NCBI RefSeq assembly: GCF_001940165.2
Contig: NZ_CP135162.1
Location: 361,501-425,500 of the forward strand
Length of the DNA stretch: 64,000 nucleotides
Direction: 5' to 3'
Source: Roseburia sp. 831b
GTDB lineage: Bacteria; Bacillota; Clostridia; Lachnospirales; Lachnospiraceae
Part shown: positions 35,981-45,322 of the stretch, one piece after another
Layout of the letters: each line of letters begins with the position of its first letter
Position numbering within the stretch: position 1 is the stretch's first letter
Notes under the pieces: generated by a model
Databases searched by the model: none
What the model was told of the DNA's origin: nothing
Seen by the model: the letters and a program-made list of their open reading frames with translations, nothing else
Translations under genes and position numbers: made by a program

Positions 35981-36787
35981 ATGAAAAATTACATTTTTGA
36001 TTTATATGGAACACTTGTGGATATCCATACCGATGAAGGAAAAGAAGAATTATGGGAAAAGCTTGCCCTCTTTTATGGATATTACAATGCAAGATATGAG
36101 GCGAAGGAACTTGAAAAAAGATTCCGGGAGCTGATTTCGAATAAGGAGCAGTCACGTAAAGAAGAGCTTGAGAAAAAGGATGCCATCCAAAAGCAGGATG
36201 ATGTGCATGAGGCTCACCCGGAAATCCACATTGAGGACGTGTTTGCTGCCCTTTACCGGGAAAAGGGAGTAGAGCCGGACGAGGCGTTAAGTGTACATAC
36301 CGGTCAGTTTTTCCGGGTACTCTCAACCGAGTATGTCCGCTTATACGATGGTGTGGTAGAGTTGCTGCAGGCATTAAAAGACCAGGGCAAAAAGGTTTAC
36401 CTGCTTTCGAATGCACAGCGTATTTTTACGGAATACGAAATGCATACACTTGATATTGCAAAATATTTTGATGATATTTTCATTTCATCGGTATGCGGCG
36501 TGAAAAAGCCGGATGAACGTTTTTACCAGATGTTGTTAGACAAACACCAGTTAGACCCGAAGGAATCCATTATGATTGGAAATGATGCAGTTTCGGATAT
36601 TGCGGGAGCAAAGGCGGTTGGTTTATCTACATTTTATATTCATTCCAATATTTCACCAAAGTTAAAAACACACGTTAAGAAAGATGAGAATGGAAACCAG
36701 GTAGAAGTGGAAGAGATTCCAGATGCTGATTACGTACTGCTTCATATGGATTTAAAAGAAGTAAAAAGAATCTTGTTAGAACTTTAA
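35981..36787 (+). CDS. HAD-superfamily phosphatase
   Basis: A 268-residue haloacid dehalogenase-like hydrolase. Motif I is 'FDLYGTLVD' (nucleophile Asp at about residue 7, acid Asp missing from the usual +2 place, which is Tyr-Gly-Thr here), motif II 'YLLSNAQ', motif III Lys in 'CGVKKPDERF', and motif IV 'MIGNDAVSDIAGAKAVGL'. D-x-Y-G-T-L motifs occur in dehalogenase and YjjG-type members. A charged insertion (about residues 45-75, EQSRKEELEKKDAIQKQDDV) forms part of the cap. Probable nucleotide or sugar-phosphate phosphatase; substrate unknown. A strong terminator follows. Confidence 0.87.
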   Translation: MKNYIFDLYGTLVDIHTDEGKEELWEKLALFYGYYNARYEAKELEKRFRELISNKEQSRKEELEKKDAIQKQDDVHEAHPEIHIEDVFAALYREKGVEPDEALSVHTGQFFRVLSTEYVRLYDGVVELLQALKDQGKKVYLLSNAQRIFTEYEMHTLDIAKYFDDIFISSVCGVKKPDERFYQMLLDKHQLDPKESIMIGNDAVSDIAGAKAVGLSTFYIHSNISPKLKTHVKKDENGNQVEVEEIPDADYVLLHMDLKEVKRILLEL

Positions 36788-36794
36788 TAAAATA

Positions 36795-36846
36795 AAAAAG
36801 CAGCCATGTGAGATGAGAACCTGCCTCATGCCACATGGCTGTTTTT
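36795..36846 (+). terminator. Terminator after the HAD phosphatase gene
   Basis: CAGCCATGTG (36801-36810) pairs with CACATGGCTG (36832-36841), with inner ATGAG/CTCAT pairing and a TTTT tail. A run of A on the left side also allows use from the minus strand, where the small gene at 36888-37010 ends. Confidence 0.85.
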
Positions 36847-36887
36847 CTAAACTTAATTTTGAAAAAATCATTTCTTCCAAATTGTTT

Positions 36888-37010
36888 TTATAGATACTGT
36901 TTCTTTGGTTTTTTGTGATGCTTTGGTGCGTGAAGGGTTGATGTTGTTCCTTCTGTTTCATTTAATGCTGCGCTTACGCTTGATGTTTTTGTAGCTTTTT
37001 TGTTTTTCAT
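36888..37010 (-). CDS. Small basic protein (40 aa)
   Basis: On the minus strand an AAAGGATGG precedes ATG 37010. The product begins MKNKKATKTSSVSAALNETE and ends in a His/Lys/Pro-rich tail (APKHHKKPKKQYL), predicted disordered and strongly basic, with no membrane segment. A different frame from ATG 37020 gives only 20 residues. It faces the bidirectional terminator at 36795-36846. I do not recognise the family; it could be a nucleic-acid-binding or ribosome-associated small protein. Expression evidence would be needed to be sure it is translated. Confidence 0.5.
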   Translation of the reverse strand: MKNKKATKTSSVSAALNETEGTTSTLHAPKHHKKPKKQYL

Positions 37011-37200
37011 ATTTATCCATCCTTTCTATATCTAAAAAGTGTAAATAGAAGTTCTCTACGGTCTTTATTGTAGTCTTTTTCCAATAGAAAACAAGAGAAA
37101 AATTCACTAAAAAAGGCGCGCACAATTGAGAAAAAACCGTCAAAATAAAAGAATTGTATTAAATTAACTGATAATTCAAAAAATATTAAGGAGATAAATA

Positions 37201-37229
37201 TTGACAAGGGGGTGTAAGAAAGCTATTCT
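37201..37229 (+). promoter_or_regulatory. Promoter of the YfhO-like/acyltransferase genes
   Basis: TTGACA, 17 bp, TATTCT, followed by a leader of about 65 nt before the ATG at 37301. Confidence 0.72.
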
Positions 37230-37300
37230 TAATACTCGGAGAAGGATGGGAAGAATTTGAAAGTTTAGATGGGGTTGTTGGATTTATGGAGGAAATAAAA

Positions 37301-40036
37301 ATGCAACAGACACGACTAAATTTCTGGGAGCGTGGACTTGCGAAGAAAGTGACGAAGAGGCGTTTCCAGTTTTTCTTGGCATATACGATTTGCTATCTGA
37401 TTTTAGCATATGCTATCTTTTACGTATTCTTAACGGAGCAAAAGAGCTTTGTGTGGGTGCCGGATGGATTGCAGCAGCATTTCAACGCCCTGCTTTATTA
37501 TAGAAGGTGGCTGCGTGAAATTGTACATACGCTCTTTGTGGAGCATCAATTTAGCGTAAAATTATGGGATATTCACATCGGGATGGGTTCCGATGTCCTG
37601 ACAACGTTACATTATTATGTGATTGGAGATCCGCTGAATCTTTTGTCTGTGTTTGTGACAGATGAATCTTATATGGAACTTTTTTATGACGGCATGATTT
37701 TACTCCGTATCTATCTTGCCGGACTTGCATTTGCAGCGTATTGCAGATTCCACGGACAAAGACCGTATCCAACGCTGCTTGGTTCTATCGTCTATGCATT
37801 TTGCTACTGGGTTATCATTGCGATTCGTCATCCATATTTTTTAAATCCGATGATTTATCTGCCTTTGATTTTAATCGGGGTCGATAAGATTTATCAGAAA
37901 AAGAAACCGTGGCTTTACATTGCGATGTTAGCAATTGCAACCATCAGCAGTTTTTACTTTGCATACATGATCTGCATTTTTATTGTGATTTACGTTACCC
38001 TTCGTTATTTTATGCAGTATCACCATTTTGTGATAAAAAAAGATGTGTTTGGCTGGGTTGGAAAGTTTTTGCTTTATTCCGTGATAGCGCTTCTCATCGC
38101 ATCGGTCATTTTACTTCCGGTTGTGATGATGACACTGTCGACGGGGCGGGCGAATACATCTACCTATTTGCCGGTTTTATATCCGATTTCCTATTATAAG
38201 CAGTTGTTTGTCGGATTTTTAATTGGTGGTTCTTCCTATTGGAGTGAGCTTGGATATACCGGACTCCAGATAATTACAGTTGTAGTTCTATTGATGAACC
38301 GGAATCGTTTCAAAGGGTTAAAGGCAGGCGTTCTTTTTATGACCCTTCTGTTGTTGGTGCCATTTGCCGGACATATGTTAAACGGCGGAAGCTATGTCAT
38401 CAACCGCTTTATGTGGGCATACTCGATGTTAATTGCCTTTGTCGCAGTAAAAATGTATCCGGCAATCGTTGACATCAGGAGAAAAAAGAAGGCGGTTCTC
38501 CTTTTGGTCTGTCTTGCATACTGCTATGTCTGTTACCGGATTTATCAGACAACAGAAAAGACGTATATTTTATTTGCGTTAATCATGCTGCTTATGATGC
38601 TTACGATGATTGTTCTGACATCAAAGCCGGAAAAAGAGACCATCTGGTTTCGCACGATGTTTCTATTTTTAATCATGGGACAGCTTACCTATCAGGGACG
38701 TATGACCTATGAGCCGGTTGGAAAAGACTATGTCTCTGAATTTGCAGGAAAAGGAGAAGCACTTGAACTTCTTAGCACGCAGACGGCGGGAAGCCTCGTA
38801 CAAAAAATGAACCCGGAAAACAATTACCGCTACGAGTCTTCCAGGGAGGCAGAATTAAAGAATACAGCAATGCAGCTTGGAATCAATGGTGTTTCCTATT
38901 ATTTTAGCCTTGCAAATCCTTATATCAACCAATTCCAGCGTGAGATGTATATCAATCAGACCAGAGATTTCTGTTACAGTGGATTTGATGGAAGAACGAT
39001 TTTAGATGAGCTTGCGGGCGTCCGTTATTATGTGGTAAAAGAGAGCGAGAGTGCACTCTGCCCTTACCAATATGACGAGCTTGTCGATACGGATACCTTA
39101 GGTACCAACGATGAGAACGAGGAGCAGTATATCGCATTTGAAAATAAGAATGCGCTTTCGATTGGCTTTTCTTCCAACCGCTATATTTTGCGCAGTGATT
39201 ATGACAAAATGACAGTGACACAGAAACAGCAGGCACTTTTGCAGGGAATCGTGCTTGAGGATGAGGCGGCAGCAGGTCTTTCTCTAAAAAAGGCAGACGT
39301 CACATTTACGGATGAAGATATGCCGTATACGGTTGCGAAGGAAGAAGGATTGACGGTAAAAGGAAATACCATCGAAGTGACAGATAATAATGCGGTACTC
39401 ACATTAAAATTCAAAGGGACTGCAGAGAGTGAAGTCTATCTGATTTTAGAGGGACTTGATTACGAAAACGAGGACAATAATACTAGCAGAGTCCACATAT
39501 TTAGTTATTGTGGCGGTGTGAAAAAAGAAATTGCGTTCTTAAGCAAGAAAAATAAGTTTTACAGTGGTGTCGATAATATTTTATCCAATATGGGATATCA
39601 TGAAGAGGGAGTAAAGAAACTTAAGATTCGCTTCAAAGAGCCAGGAACCTATTCTTTTGACAGTATGAAGATTGTCTGCCAGCCGGTATCAAATTTAAAG
39701 GAACAGGAAGCAGCGCTTCGTGCAGACGAAATCCAAAATCTTACATTTGCAGACAATGAGGTGAGCGGAACCATCACAACGAGTGAGGCAAAGCTGTTTT
39801 GCATGTCACTTCCATATAGTGACGGATTTACTGCATATGTGGATGGTAAAAAGACGGATATCCTTCGTGCGGACAGTATGTATATGGCTGTCTATCTCCC
39901 GGCGGGGACACATCAGATAAGTTTTGTATACTGTACACCGTATTTGAAAGAGGGAATTTTGATGACATGCATTGGAATTCTACTGTTACTAGGACTCATT
40001 GTGTGGGAGCGGAGAAGAGGGCATGGGGAATCGTGA
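37301..40036 (+). CDS. YfhO-family multi-span membrane protein
   Basis: About 911 residues. I use ATG 37301 because GGAGGAAATAAAA precedes it; ATG 37286 would overlap that site. The first ~500 residues hold roughly a dozen TM segments in the style of GT-C glycosyltransferases, with the conserved start region 'SFVWVPDGLQQHFNALLYYR' that carries an acidic residue after TM1, and 'KLWDIHIGMGSDVLTTLHYY'. A large outer beta domain follows and a final TM segment lies near the C-terminus. YfhO proteins are linked to glycosylation of lipoteichoic acid or other envelope glycans. The overlap with an acyltransferase gene fits a role in surface-polymer decoration. Confidence 0.9.
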   Translation: MQQTRLNFWERGLAKKVTKRRFQFFLAYTICYLILAYAIFYVFLTEQKSFVWVPDGLQQHFNALLYYRRWLREIVHTLFVEHQFSVKLWDIHIGMGSDVLTTLHYYVIGDPLNLLSVFVTDESYMELFYDGMILLRIYLAGLAFAAYCRFHGQRPYPTLLGSIVYAFCYWVIIAIRHPYFLNPMIYLPLILIGVDKIYQKKKPWLYIAMLAIATISSFYFAYMICIFIVIYVTLRYFMQYHHFVIKKDVFGWVGKFLLYSVIALLIASVILLPVVMMTLSTGRANTSTYLPVLYPISYYKQLFVGFLIGGSSYWSELGYTGLQIITVVVLLMNRNRFKGLKAGVLFMTLLLLVPFAGHMLNGGSYVINRFMWAYSMLIAFVAVKMYPAIVDIRRKKKAVLLLVCLAYCYVCYRIYQTTEKTYILFALIMLLMMLTMIVLTSKPEKETIWFRTMFLFLIMGQLTYQGRMTYEPVGKDYVSEFAGKGEALELLSTQTAGSLVQKMNPENNYRYESSREAELKNTAMQLGINGVSYYFSLANPYINQFQREMYINQTRDFCYSGFDGRTILDELAGVRYYVVKESESALCPYQYDELVDTDTLGTNDENEEQYIAFENKNALSIGFSSNRYILRSDYDKMTVTQKQQALLQGIVLEDEAAAGLSLKKADVTFTDEDMPYTVAKEEGLTVKGNTIEVTDNNAVLTLKFKGTAESEVYLILEGLDYENEDNNTSRVHIFSYCGGVKKEIAFLSKKNKFYSGVDNILSNMGYHEEGVKKLKIRFKEPGTYSFDSMKIVCQPVSNLKEQEAALRADEIQNLTFADNEVSGTITTSEAKLFCMSLPYSDGFTAYVDGKKTDILRADSMYMAVYLPAGTHQISFVYCTPYLKEGILMTCIGILLLLGLIVWERRRGHGES

Positions 40037-41081
40037 GAAAAATGGCGTAGGAGTGGAACATAAAATGTCAAAAAAAAATTATATTCAGATGGATTATGCA
40101 AAATTTTTTGCCGCAATTCTTGTGGTGGCAATCCATATTCCACCTTTGCAGGATGTGAACGAAACGGCATCGCTTGTGCTGCAACAGGTAATCTGTCGTC
40201 TGGCAGTGCCATTCTTTTTCCTGTGCAGCGGATTTTTCCTTGGGAAAAAGTTAGAACGGAAGGCTGATACAATGCGTTATGCAAAACGGATTGCGACGAT
40301 GTATCTGCTTTGGAGTGCGCTCTATCTTCCGGCAATTCTTGAACGTTTTTGGAAACAGGATAAAACATTAGGGGAGAACTTAGGCGAGCTGTTGCGCAGA
40401 TTTTTCCTGATTGGCTCCTACATCCAGCTTTGGTATCTTCTGGGGACGTTGTATGGAGTTCTGGTGCTTTATCTTTTGTTGCAGGTAAAAGGGATGACGA
40501 AGAAGCGTCTCGCGGTGCTTGCACTTGTGGTGTACCTTCTTGGCGTTGCAGGGAATTCCTATCGCCATCTGTGGGATGGCATGCCTGGCATCGTGGCAGT
40601 ATTGGACAGGTACCGGGACTGGTTTGCAACTACAAGAAATGGATTTTTCTTTGCATTTCCATTTCTTACGATGGGCTATCTGTTTTCCGGGAAGCAGGAT
40701 AAGGTAAAAAATACGGTCAAGTGGACAGGTGCATCGCTTTTTTCTTTGCTGGCGCTCTTTTTGGAATTTTTTGCATTGGAACGTTGGGGAAACATCGCCT
40801 CTTTTGATATGTATCTGATGACACCGGTTGCCGTCGGATGCCTGTTTTGCCTGTTACTAACGGTCCAAGTCTCGGAAAAAAGACAGGCAGCGGGGCAGAT
40901 GTTAAGAGGAATTTCTACCTATATCTTCTTACTTCATATGATGGTCAACTTTTATTTTAAGAAGATTCCATTTTTGAAAAAAGGCTGGATGTCTCATAGT
41001 TTCAGCCATTTTTTACTGGTTTTACTGGCAAGTATTCTAATTGCAATGGTGCTGCAAAAGAGAAAAATGAAAAAATTTTAA
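40023..41081 (+). CDS. Acyltransferase-3-family membrane protein
   Basis: Around 352 residues from ATG 40023, which overlaps the end of the YfhO gene and has GGAG eight bases before it. ATG 40065 (MSKKNYIQMDYAKFFAAILV) also fits the family start. About ten TM segments are visible, beginning with the typical 'DYAKFFAAILVVAIHIPP' (the His is the expected catalytic residue) and 'RLAVPFFFLCSGFFLGKKLE'. Members transfer acyl groups to sugars of cell-surface polymers. It is translationally coupled to the YfhO-like gene, suggesting that the two act on the same glycan. Confidence 0.88.
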   Translation: MGNREKNGVGVEHKMSKKNYIQMDYAKFFAAILVVAIHIPPLQDVNETASLVLQQVICRLAVPFFFLCSGFFLGKKLERKADTMRYAKRIATMYLLWSALYLPAILERFWKQDKTLGENLGELLRRFFLIGSYIQLWYLLGTLYGVLVLYLLLQVKGMTKKRLAVLALVVYLLGVAGNSYRHLWDGMPGIVAVLDRYRDWFATTRNGFFFAFPFLTMGYLFSGKQDKVKNTVKWTGASLFSLLALFLEFFALERWGNIASFDMYLMTPVAVGCLFCLLLTVQVSEKRQAAGQMLRGISTYIFLLHMMVNFYFKKIPFLKKGWMSHSFSHFLLVLLASILIAMVLQKRKMKKF

Positions 41082-41085
41082 AAAA

Positions 41086-41128
41086 TTAGCACTCACCTCT
41101 TTACAGTGCTAACAAAACGTGCTATATT
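41086..41128 (+). promoter_or_regulatory. CIRCE element (HrcA operator) and clpB promoter
   Basis: TTAGCACTC-N9-CAGTGCTAA (41086-41112) is a CIRCE inverted repeat with one mismatch to the consensus GAGTGCTAA arm. The promoter TTTACA (41100-41105), 17 bp, TATATT (41123-41128) overlaps it, so HrcA binding would hide the -35 region. Confidence 0.9.
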
Positions 41129-41152
41129 GCATTTAGAAACAAAGAAAACAAC

Positions 41153-41216
41153 ATCCCAAAGAACGCAGAAACATTTTTACGAAAGGTAAGGATGTGTGAT
41201 TCTTTGGGATATTTTT
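41153..41216 (+). terminator. Terminator-like hairpin in the clpB leader
   Basis: Perfect 11-base arms ATCCCAAAGAA (41153-41163) and TTCTTTGGGAT (41200-41210) are followed by ATTTTTAG. It stands between the promoter and the clpB ribosome site and might attenuate transcription. Confidence 0.65.
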
Positions 41217-41218
41217 AG
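41192..41218 (+). CDS. Possible 8-codon leader peptide in the clpB leader
   Basis: ATG 41192 directly follows AAAGGTAAGG and encodes MCDSLGYF before TAG. The frame runs through the 3' arm of the leader hairpin, so a translating ribosome would open that hairpin. The spacing from the AGG to the ATG is short, so translation is uncertain. Confidence 0.3.
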   Translation: MCDSLGYF

Positions 41219-41243
41219 ATAGTGTGAAAAGGAGGGATACAGT

Positions 41244-43829
41244 ATGAATATTCAGAAATTCACGCAAAAATCAGTAGAAGCAATCAACGATTGTGAAAAA
41301 TTAGCTTATGAATATGGCAATCAGGAAATCGAACAGGAACATCTGCTTGTTGCATTGCTTGAGCAGGAAGATGGACTGATTTTAAAACTGATTGAGAAAA
41401 TGGAAATTTTGAAAGAGCATTTTGTGGATAACGCAAAGCGTCATCTCGAAGCCCGTGTAAAAGTCTCCGGTGGTCAGGTTTATGTGGGACAGGATTTGAA
41501 CAAGGTCCTGATTCACGCAGAGGACGAAGCAAAGCAGATGGGAGATGAGTATGTCTCGGTAGAGCATCTGTTCCTATCCTTGTTAAAATACCCGAACAAG
41601 GCGATGAAAGAGATTTTCAAGGAATATGGCATCACAAGAGAGCGTTTCTTGCAGGCACTTTCTACCGTGCGGGGCAATCAGCGTGTGACATCGGATAACC
41701 CGGAAGCAACCTATGATACCCTTGAAAAATATGGATACGATATGGTACAGCGTGCCAAAGACCAGAAGATGGACCCGGTCATCGGTCGAGATGCCGAGAT
41801 TCGAAACGTGGTTCGTATTTTGTCAAGAAAGACGAAAAACAACCCGGTTTTAATCGGTGAACCTGGTGTTGGTAAGACCGCAGTTGTAGAGGGATTGGCA
41901 CAGCGTATTGTGCGTGGCGATGTCCCGGAAGGATTAAAAGATAAGAAACTATTTGCCCTTGATATGGGAGCGCTTGTTGCAGGTGCAAAATATAGAGGCG
42001 AGTTTGAGGAACGTTTAAAAGCCGTTTTGGATGAGGTAAAAGGTTCCGATGGACAGATAATTTTGTTTATCGATGAGCTTCATACCATTGTCGGAGCCGG
42101 TAAGACGGATGGTGCGATGGATGCCGGACAGTTGTTAAAACCAATGCTTGCGCGTGGTGAACTTCACTGTATCGGTGCCACAACACTCGATGAGTACCGG
42201 GAATACATTGAAAAGGATGCAGCGTTAGAGCGAAGATTCCAGCCGGTTCAGGTTGATGAGCCAACGGTGGAAGATACCATTTCAATCCTGCGTGGTTTGA
42301 AGGAACGTTATGAGGTGTTCCACGGAGTTAAGATTACCGACGGTGCATTGGTTTCGGCAGCAGTCTTATCCAACCGTTATATCTCAGACCGTTTCCTTCC
42401 AGATAAGGCAATCGACCTTGTCGATGAGGCTTGTGCTTTGATTAAGACAGAGTTAGATTCCATGCCGACAGAACTAGACGAGCTGAACCGTCGTGTGATG
42501 CAGATGGAAATCGAGGAGACTGCGCTTAAGAAAGAGACAGACCGCTTAAGTCAGGATCGTCTGACAACCTTACAGAAAGAACTTGCAGAATTAAAAGCAG
42601 AGTTCACAACGAAGAAAGCACAGTGGGAGAATGAGAAGAGTTCTGTTGAAAAAGTCCAAAAACTCCGTGAAGAGTTAGAAAGCTTACGAAACGAGATTAA
42701 GTTAGCCCAGCAAAACTATGATTTGGAAAAGGCAGCAGAATTGCAGTATGGCAAACTTCCACAACTCGAAAAACAGCTTGAAATTGAGGAAGAGCAGGTT
42801 AAGAAAAAGGATTTATCCCTGGTTCATGAAAATGTCAGTGAAGAGGAAATCGCAAGAATTATCTCCCGCTGGACCGGAATCCCGGTTGCAAAATTGACCG
42901 AGAGTGAACGTAATAAGACCTTACACCTCGATGAAGAGCTTCATAAACGTGTCATTGGACAGGATGAGGGTGTTACGAAGGTAACTGAGGCAATCATCCG
43001 TTCCAAAGCAGGAATCAAAGATCCAAGCAAACCAATCGGTTCCTTCTTATTCTTAGGACCAACCGGTGTAGGTAAGACAGAGCTTGCAAAAGCTTTGGCA
43101 GCAAGCCTGTTTGATGATGAAGCAAATATGGTTCGACTCGATATGAGTGAGTACATGGAGAAATATTCCGTGTCCCGTCTGATTGGAGCGCCTCCAGGAT
43201 ATGTTGGATACGACGAAGGTGGACAGCTGACCGAGGCCGTCAGAAGAAAACCATATTCGGTTGTCTTGTTTGATGAGGTAGAAAAGGCACATCCAGATGT
43301 GTTCAACGTACTGCTTCAGGTGTTGGATGATGGCCGGATTACGGACTCACAGGGACGTACCGTCGACTTTAAGAACACGATTATCATTATGACTTCAAAC
43401 CTTGGTTCCGCACACCTGCTGGAGGGAATCGATGAAAATGGTGACATCAACCCACAGTGTGAAGAAGCGGTTATGGCAGAGCTACGTGGTCATTTCAGAC
43501 CGGAATTTTTAAACCGTCTTGATGAAATCATCATGTTCAAGCCATTGACCAAGGACAACATCGGCAACATCATTACCTTGTTGATGAAAGAATTGAACGA
43601 CCGTCTGGTTGACCGTGAGATTTCCGTGGAACTTACAGATGCAGCCAAAGCTTACATTGTAGAACACGGATATGATCCAATCTACGGTGCAAGACCTCTG
43701 AAACGATTCTTGCAAAAACACGTAGAGACACTTTCTGCGAAGATGATTCTGGCAGATAGAGTAGGCGCCGGAGATGTCATTTTGATTGATGTCGTAGATG
43801 GAGAACTCAGTGCCCGTGTGAAGGCATGA
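41244..43829 (+). CDS. clpB: ATP-dependent disaggregase ClpB
   Basis: A full-length 861-residue Hsp100 chaperone that, with DnaK, pulls proteins out of aggregates after heat stress. Domain order: N-terminal Clp repeats (residues 1-145), AAA1 with Walker A GEPGVGKT (205-212), the coiled-coil M domain (about 405-530) that separates ClpB from ClpA, AAA2 with Walker A GPTGVGKT (605-612), and '[14 protein letters not shown]'. A class-specific aromatic pore loop '[14 protein letters not shown]' is visible in AAA1. The AAGGAGG site precedes the ATG. Regulation is by CIRCE/HrcA, with a possible leader hairpin. It is monocistronic. Confidence 0.97.
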   Translation: MNIQKFTQKSVEAINDCEKLAYEYGNQEIEQEHLLVALLEQEDGLILKLIEKMEILKEHFVDNAKRHLEARVKVSGGQVYVGQDLNKVLIHAEDEAKQMGDEYVSVEHLFLSLLKYPNKAMKEIFKEYGITRERFLQALSTVRGNQRVTSDNPEATYDTLEKYGYDMVQRAKDQKMDPVIGRDAEIRNVVRILSRKTKNNPVLIGEPGVGKTAVVEGLAQRIVRGDVPEGLKDKKLFALDMGALVAGAKYRGEFEERLKAVLDEVKGSDGQIILFIDELHTIVGAGKTDGAMDAGQLLKPMLARGELHCIGATTLDEYREYIEKDAALERRFQPVQVDEPTVEDTISILRGLKERYEVFHGVKITDGALVSAAVLSNRYISDRFLPDKAIDLVDEACALIKTELDSMPTELDELNRRVMQMEIEETALKKETDRLSQDRLTTLQKELAELKAEFTTKKAQWENEKSSVEKVQKLREELESLRNEIKLAQQNYDLEKAAELQYGKLPQLEKQLEIEEEQVKKKDLSLVHENVSEEEIARIISRWTGIPVAKLTESERNKTLHLDEELHKRVIGQDEGVTKVTEAIIRSKAGIKDPSKPIGSFLFLGPTGVGKTELAKALAASLFDDEANMVRLDMSEYMEKYSVSRLIGAPPGYVGYDEGGQLTEAVRRKPYSVVLFDEVEKAHPDVFNVLLQVLDDGRITDSQGRTVDFKNTIIIMTSNLGSAHLLEGIDENGDINPQCEEAVMAELRGHFRPEFLNRLDEIIMFKPLTKDNIGNIITLLMKELNDRLVDREISVELTDAAKAYIVEHGYDPIYGARPLKRFLQKHVETLSAKMILADRVGAGDVILIDVVDGELSARVKA

Positions 43830-43840
43830 GGGTAATATAG

Positions 43841-43885
43841 AAGGGAGTTGCCGCACGAAGTTTTCGTGCGGCAACTCCCTTTTTG
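43841..43885. terminator. Bidirectional terminator between clpB and the GH13 gene
   Basis: A perfect 19-bp inverted repeat (43841-43859 and 43863-43881, core GGGAGTTGCCGCACGAA) with a three-base loop GTT, followed by TTTTTG on the + strand and CTT-rich sequence on the other. It separates the convergent clpB and glucosidase genes. Confidence 0.92.
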
Positions 43886-43931
43886 TCATTTTACTACATA
43901 TTGGACTTACTCATATCGTAGATTTTCAAAT

Positions 43932-45242
43932 TTAATCATGCATCTTCCAGTAAGCGGCACTGTAACCCGGCAGATCACTTCCACCGGCAAATTCATGTGT
44001 CGTATCGGTCAAAAGCTCCGTTGCAGTGGCACATCCGGCATCAAATTCTGCATGGAATGGATTCTCGTCTGCATTGATGGCGACCAGGATTCGATCAGAG
44101 TCTGTTTTCCGTTCAAAGATGCATTGACGGTTGGTTAACAAAACAGAGCGGAAATCACCGTAATTTAAAGCGTTTGATAATTTTTTCACAGAGGCAAGCT
44201 TGGCAATGAAATCGGTAAGAAAATTCCACTCCGGTGTCAAAAAGCTGGCGCGCAGAGCAGGGTCACCGTCCTCTTTTCTTGCTTTAGCGCCCCATTCACT
44301 TCCATAGTAGACGCATGGGATTCCAGGCATACCAAAGGCGAGCGCATAAATGAGTGGAAGGTGATGCTCATTGGTTAGGATGCTGGCAATTCTTGTGACG
44401 TCATGGTTGTCTACAAAGGAAAGCAGGTGTTTTCCCTTGTAAAGTGTCCACTGGTCCGGTCCAAACTGGCGGAGCAGGGAGTGATTAATCTCAAACATAT
44501 TCATGCTGTTAAAGCTAGAATAAAGTCCCTTGTAACATTCATAGTTGGTAACGGAATGCAGCATGGAATCATTCATCCATTGGTTATAATTGCCGTGCAA
44601 GGTTTCACCAACCAGGAAGAAATCCGGTTTCAATCCATCACACAGGGTGCGCAGACGGCGCAGGAAATCATGATCCAGACAGTAAGCAACGTCAAGCCGC
44701 AATCCGTCGATATCAAATTCGTTCACCCATCCTTTGATGCACTGAAAAAGATAGGAGATAACGTCTTCATTTCGAAGATTTAATTTTACAAGGTCAAAAT
44801 TTCCTTCCCAGCCTTCGTACCACAGGCCGTCATTGTAATTGGAATTTCCACCAAAGTTTAAGAAAAACCAATCCTTATAAGGAGAATTTTCGCGATTTTT
44901 TAATACATCTTCAAAAGCGAAAAATCCACGTCCAACGTGATTAAAAACACCATCTAATACAACACGGATGCCTTCTTTGTGAAGATTTTCACAAACAGTC
45001 TTAAAATCCTCGTTCGTGCCAAGCCGGACATCAATTTTTGCATAATCTCTTGTATTATAGCCGTGTGTATCAGACTCGAACACAGGCGAAAAATAGATGG
45101 CGTTTGCACCAAGTTTTTTGATGTGTGGAATCCATTCATTTACTTTTAAAATGCGATGCTTCAACTGTCCATCATTTTCAAAAGGAGCCCCACAAAATCC
45201 CAAAGGGTAAATCTGATAAAAAACGCTTTCATATGCCCACAT
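43932..45242 (-). CDS. GH13-family alpha-glucosidase/maltodextrin hydrolase
   Basis: A 436-residue alpha-amylase family enzyme without signal peptide, hence intracellular. The start at 45242 (MWAYESVFYQIYPLGFCG) has a GGAGGCAG site; a 12-codon extension has none. The four conserved regions are seen: 'VVLDGVFNHVG', 'GLRLDVAYCLDH' (nucleophile Asp), 'FFLVGETLHG' (acid/base Glu) and 'LLSFVDNHDVTRI' (stabilising Asp). There is no large N-terminal CBM34 domain, so it is shorter than neopullulanases. It probably cleaves imported maltodextrins. It lies 110 bp from proC, in the same direction, so it may be read from an upstream promoter. Confidence 0.9.
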   Translation of the reverse strand: MWAYESVFYQIYPLGFCGAPFENDGQLKHRILKVNEWIPHIKKLGANAIYFSPVFESDTHGYNTRDYAKIDVRLGTNEDFKTVCENLHKEGIRVVLDGVFNHVGRGFFAFEDVLKNRENSPYKDWFFLNFGGNSNYNDGLWYEGWEGNFDLVKLNLRNEDVISYLFQCIKGWVNEFDIDGLRLDVAYCLDHDFLRRLRTLCDGLKPDFFLVGETLHGNYNQWMNDSMLHSVTNYECYKGLYSSFNSMNMFEINHSLLRQFGPDQWTLYKGKHLLSFVDNHDVTRIASILTNEHHLPLIYALAFGMPGIPCVYYGSEWGAKARKEDGDPALRASFLTPEWNFLTDFIAKLASVKKLSNALNYGDFRSVLLTNRQCIFERKTDSDRILVAINADENPFHAEFDAGCATATELLTDTTHEFAGGSDLPGYSAAYWKMHD

Positions 45243-45322
45243 AATGCTGCCTCCAATCTTTTTGTGAAAAATTATCATAGGATTCAGATGTAAAAATCTG
45301 TTTCTTTCATTATTTTAAAACT

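Noticed and set aside
44403..44783. 126-codon frame opposite to the GH13 gene
   Set aside because: Lies fully inside the glucosidase gene whose catalytic motifs are clear; no ribosome site or family likeness.
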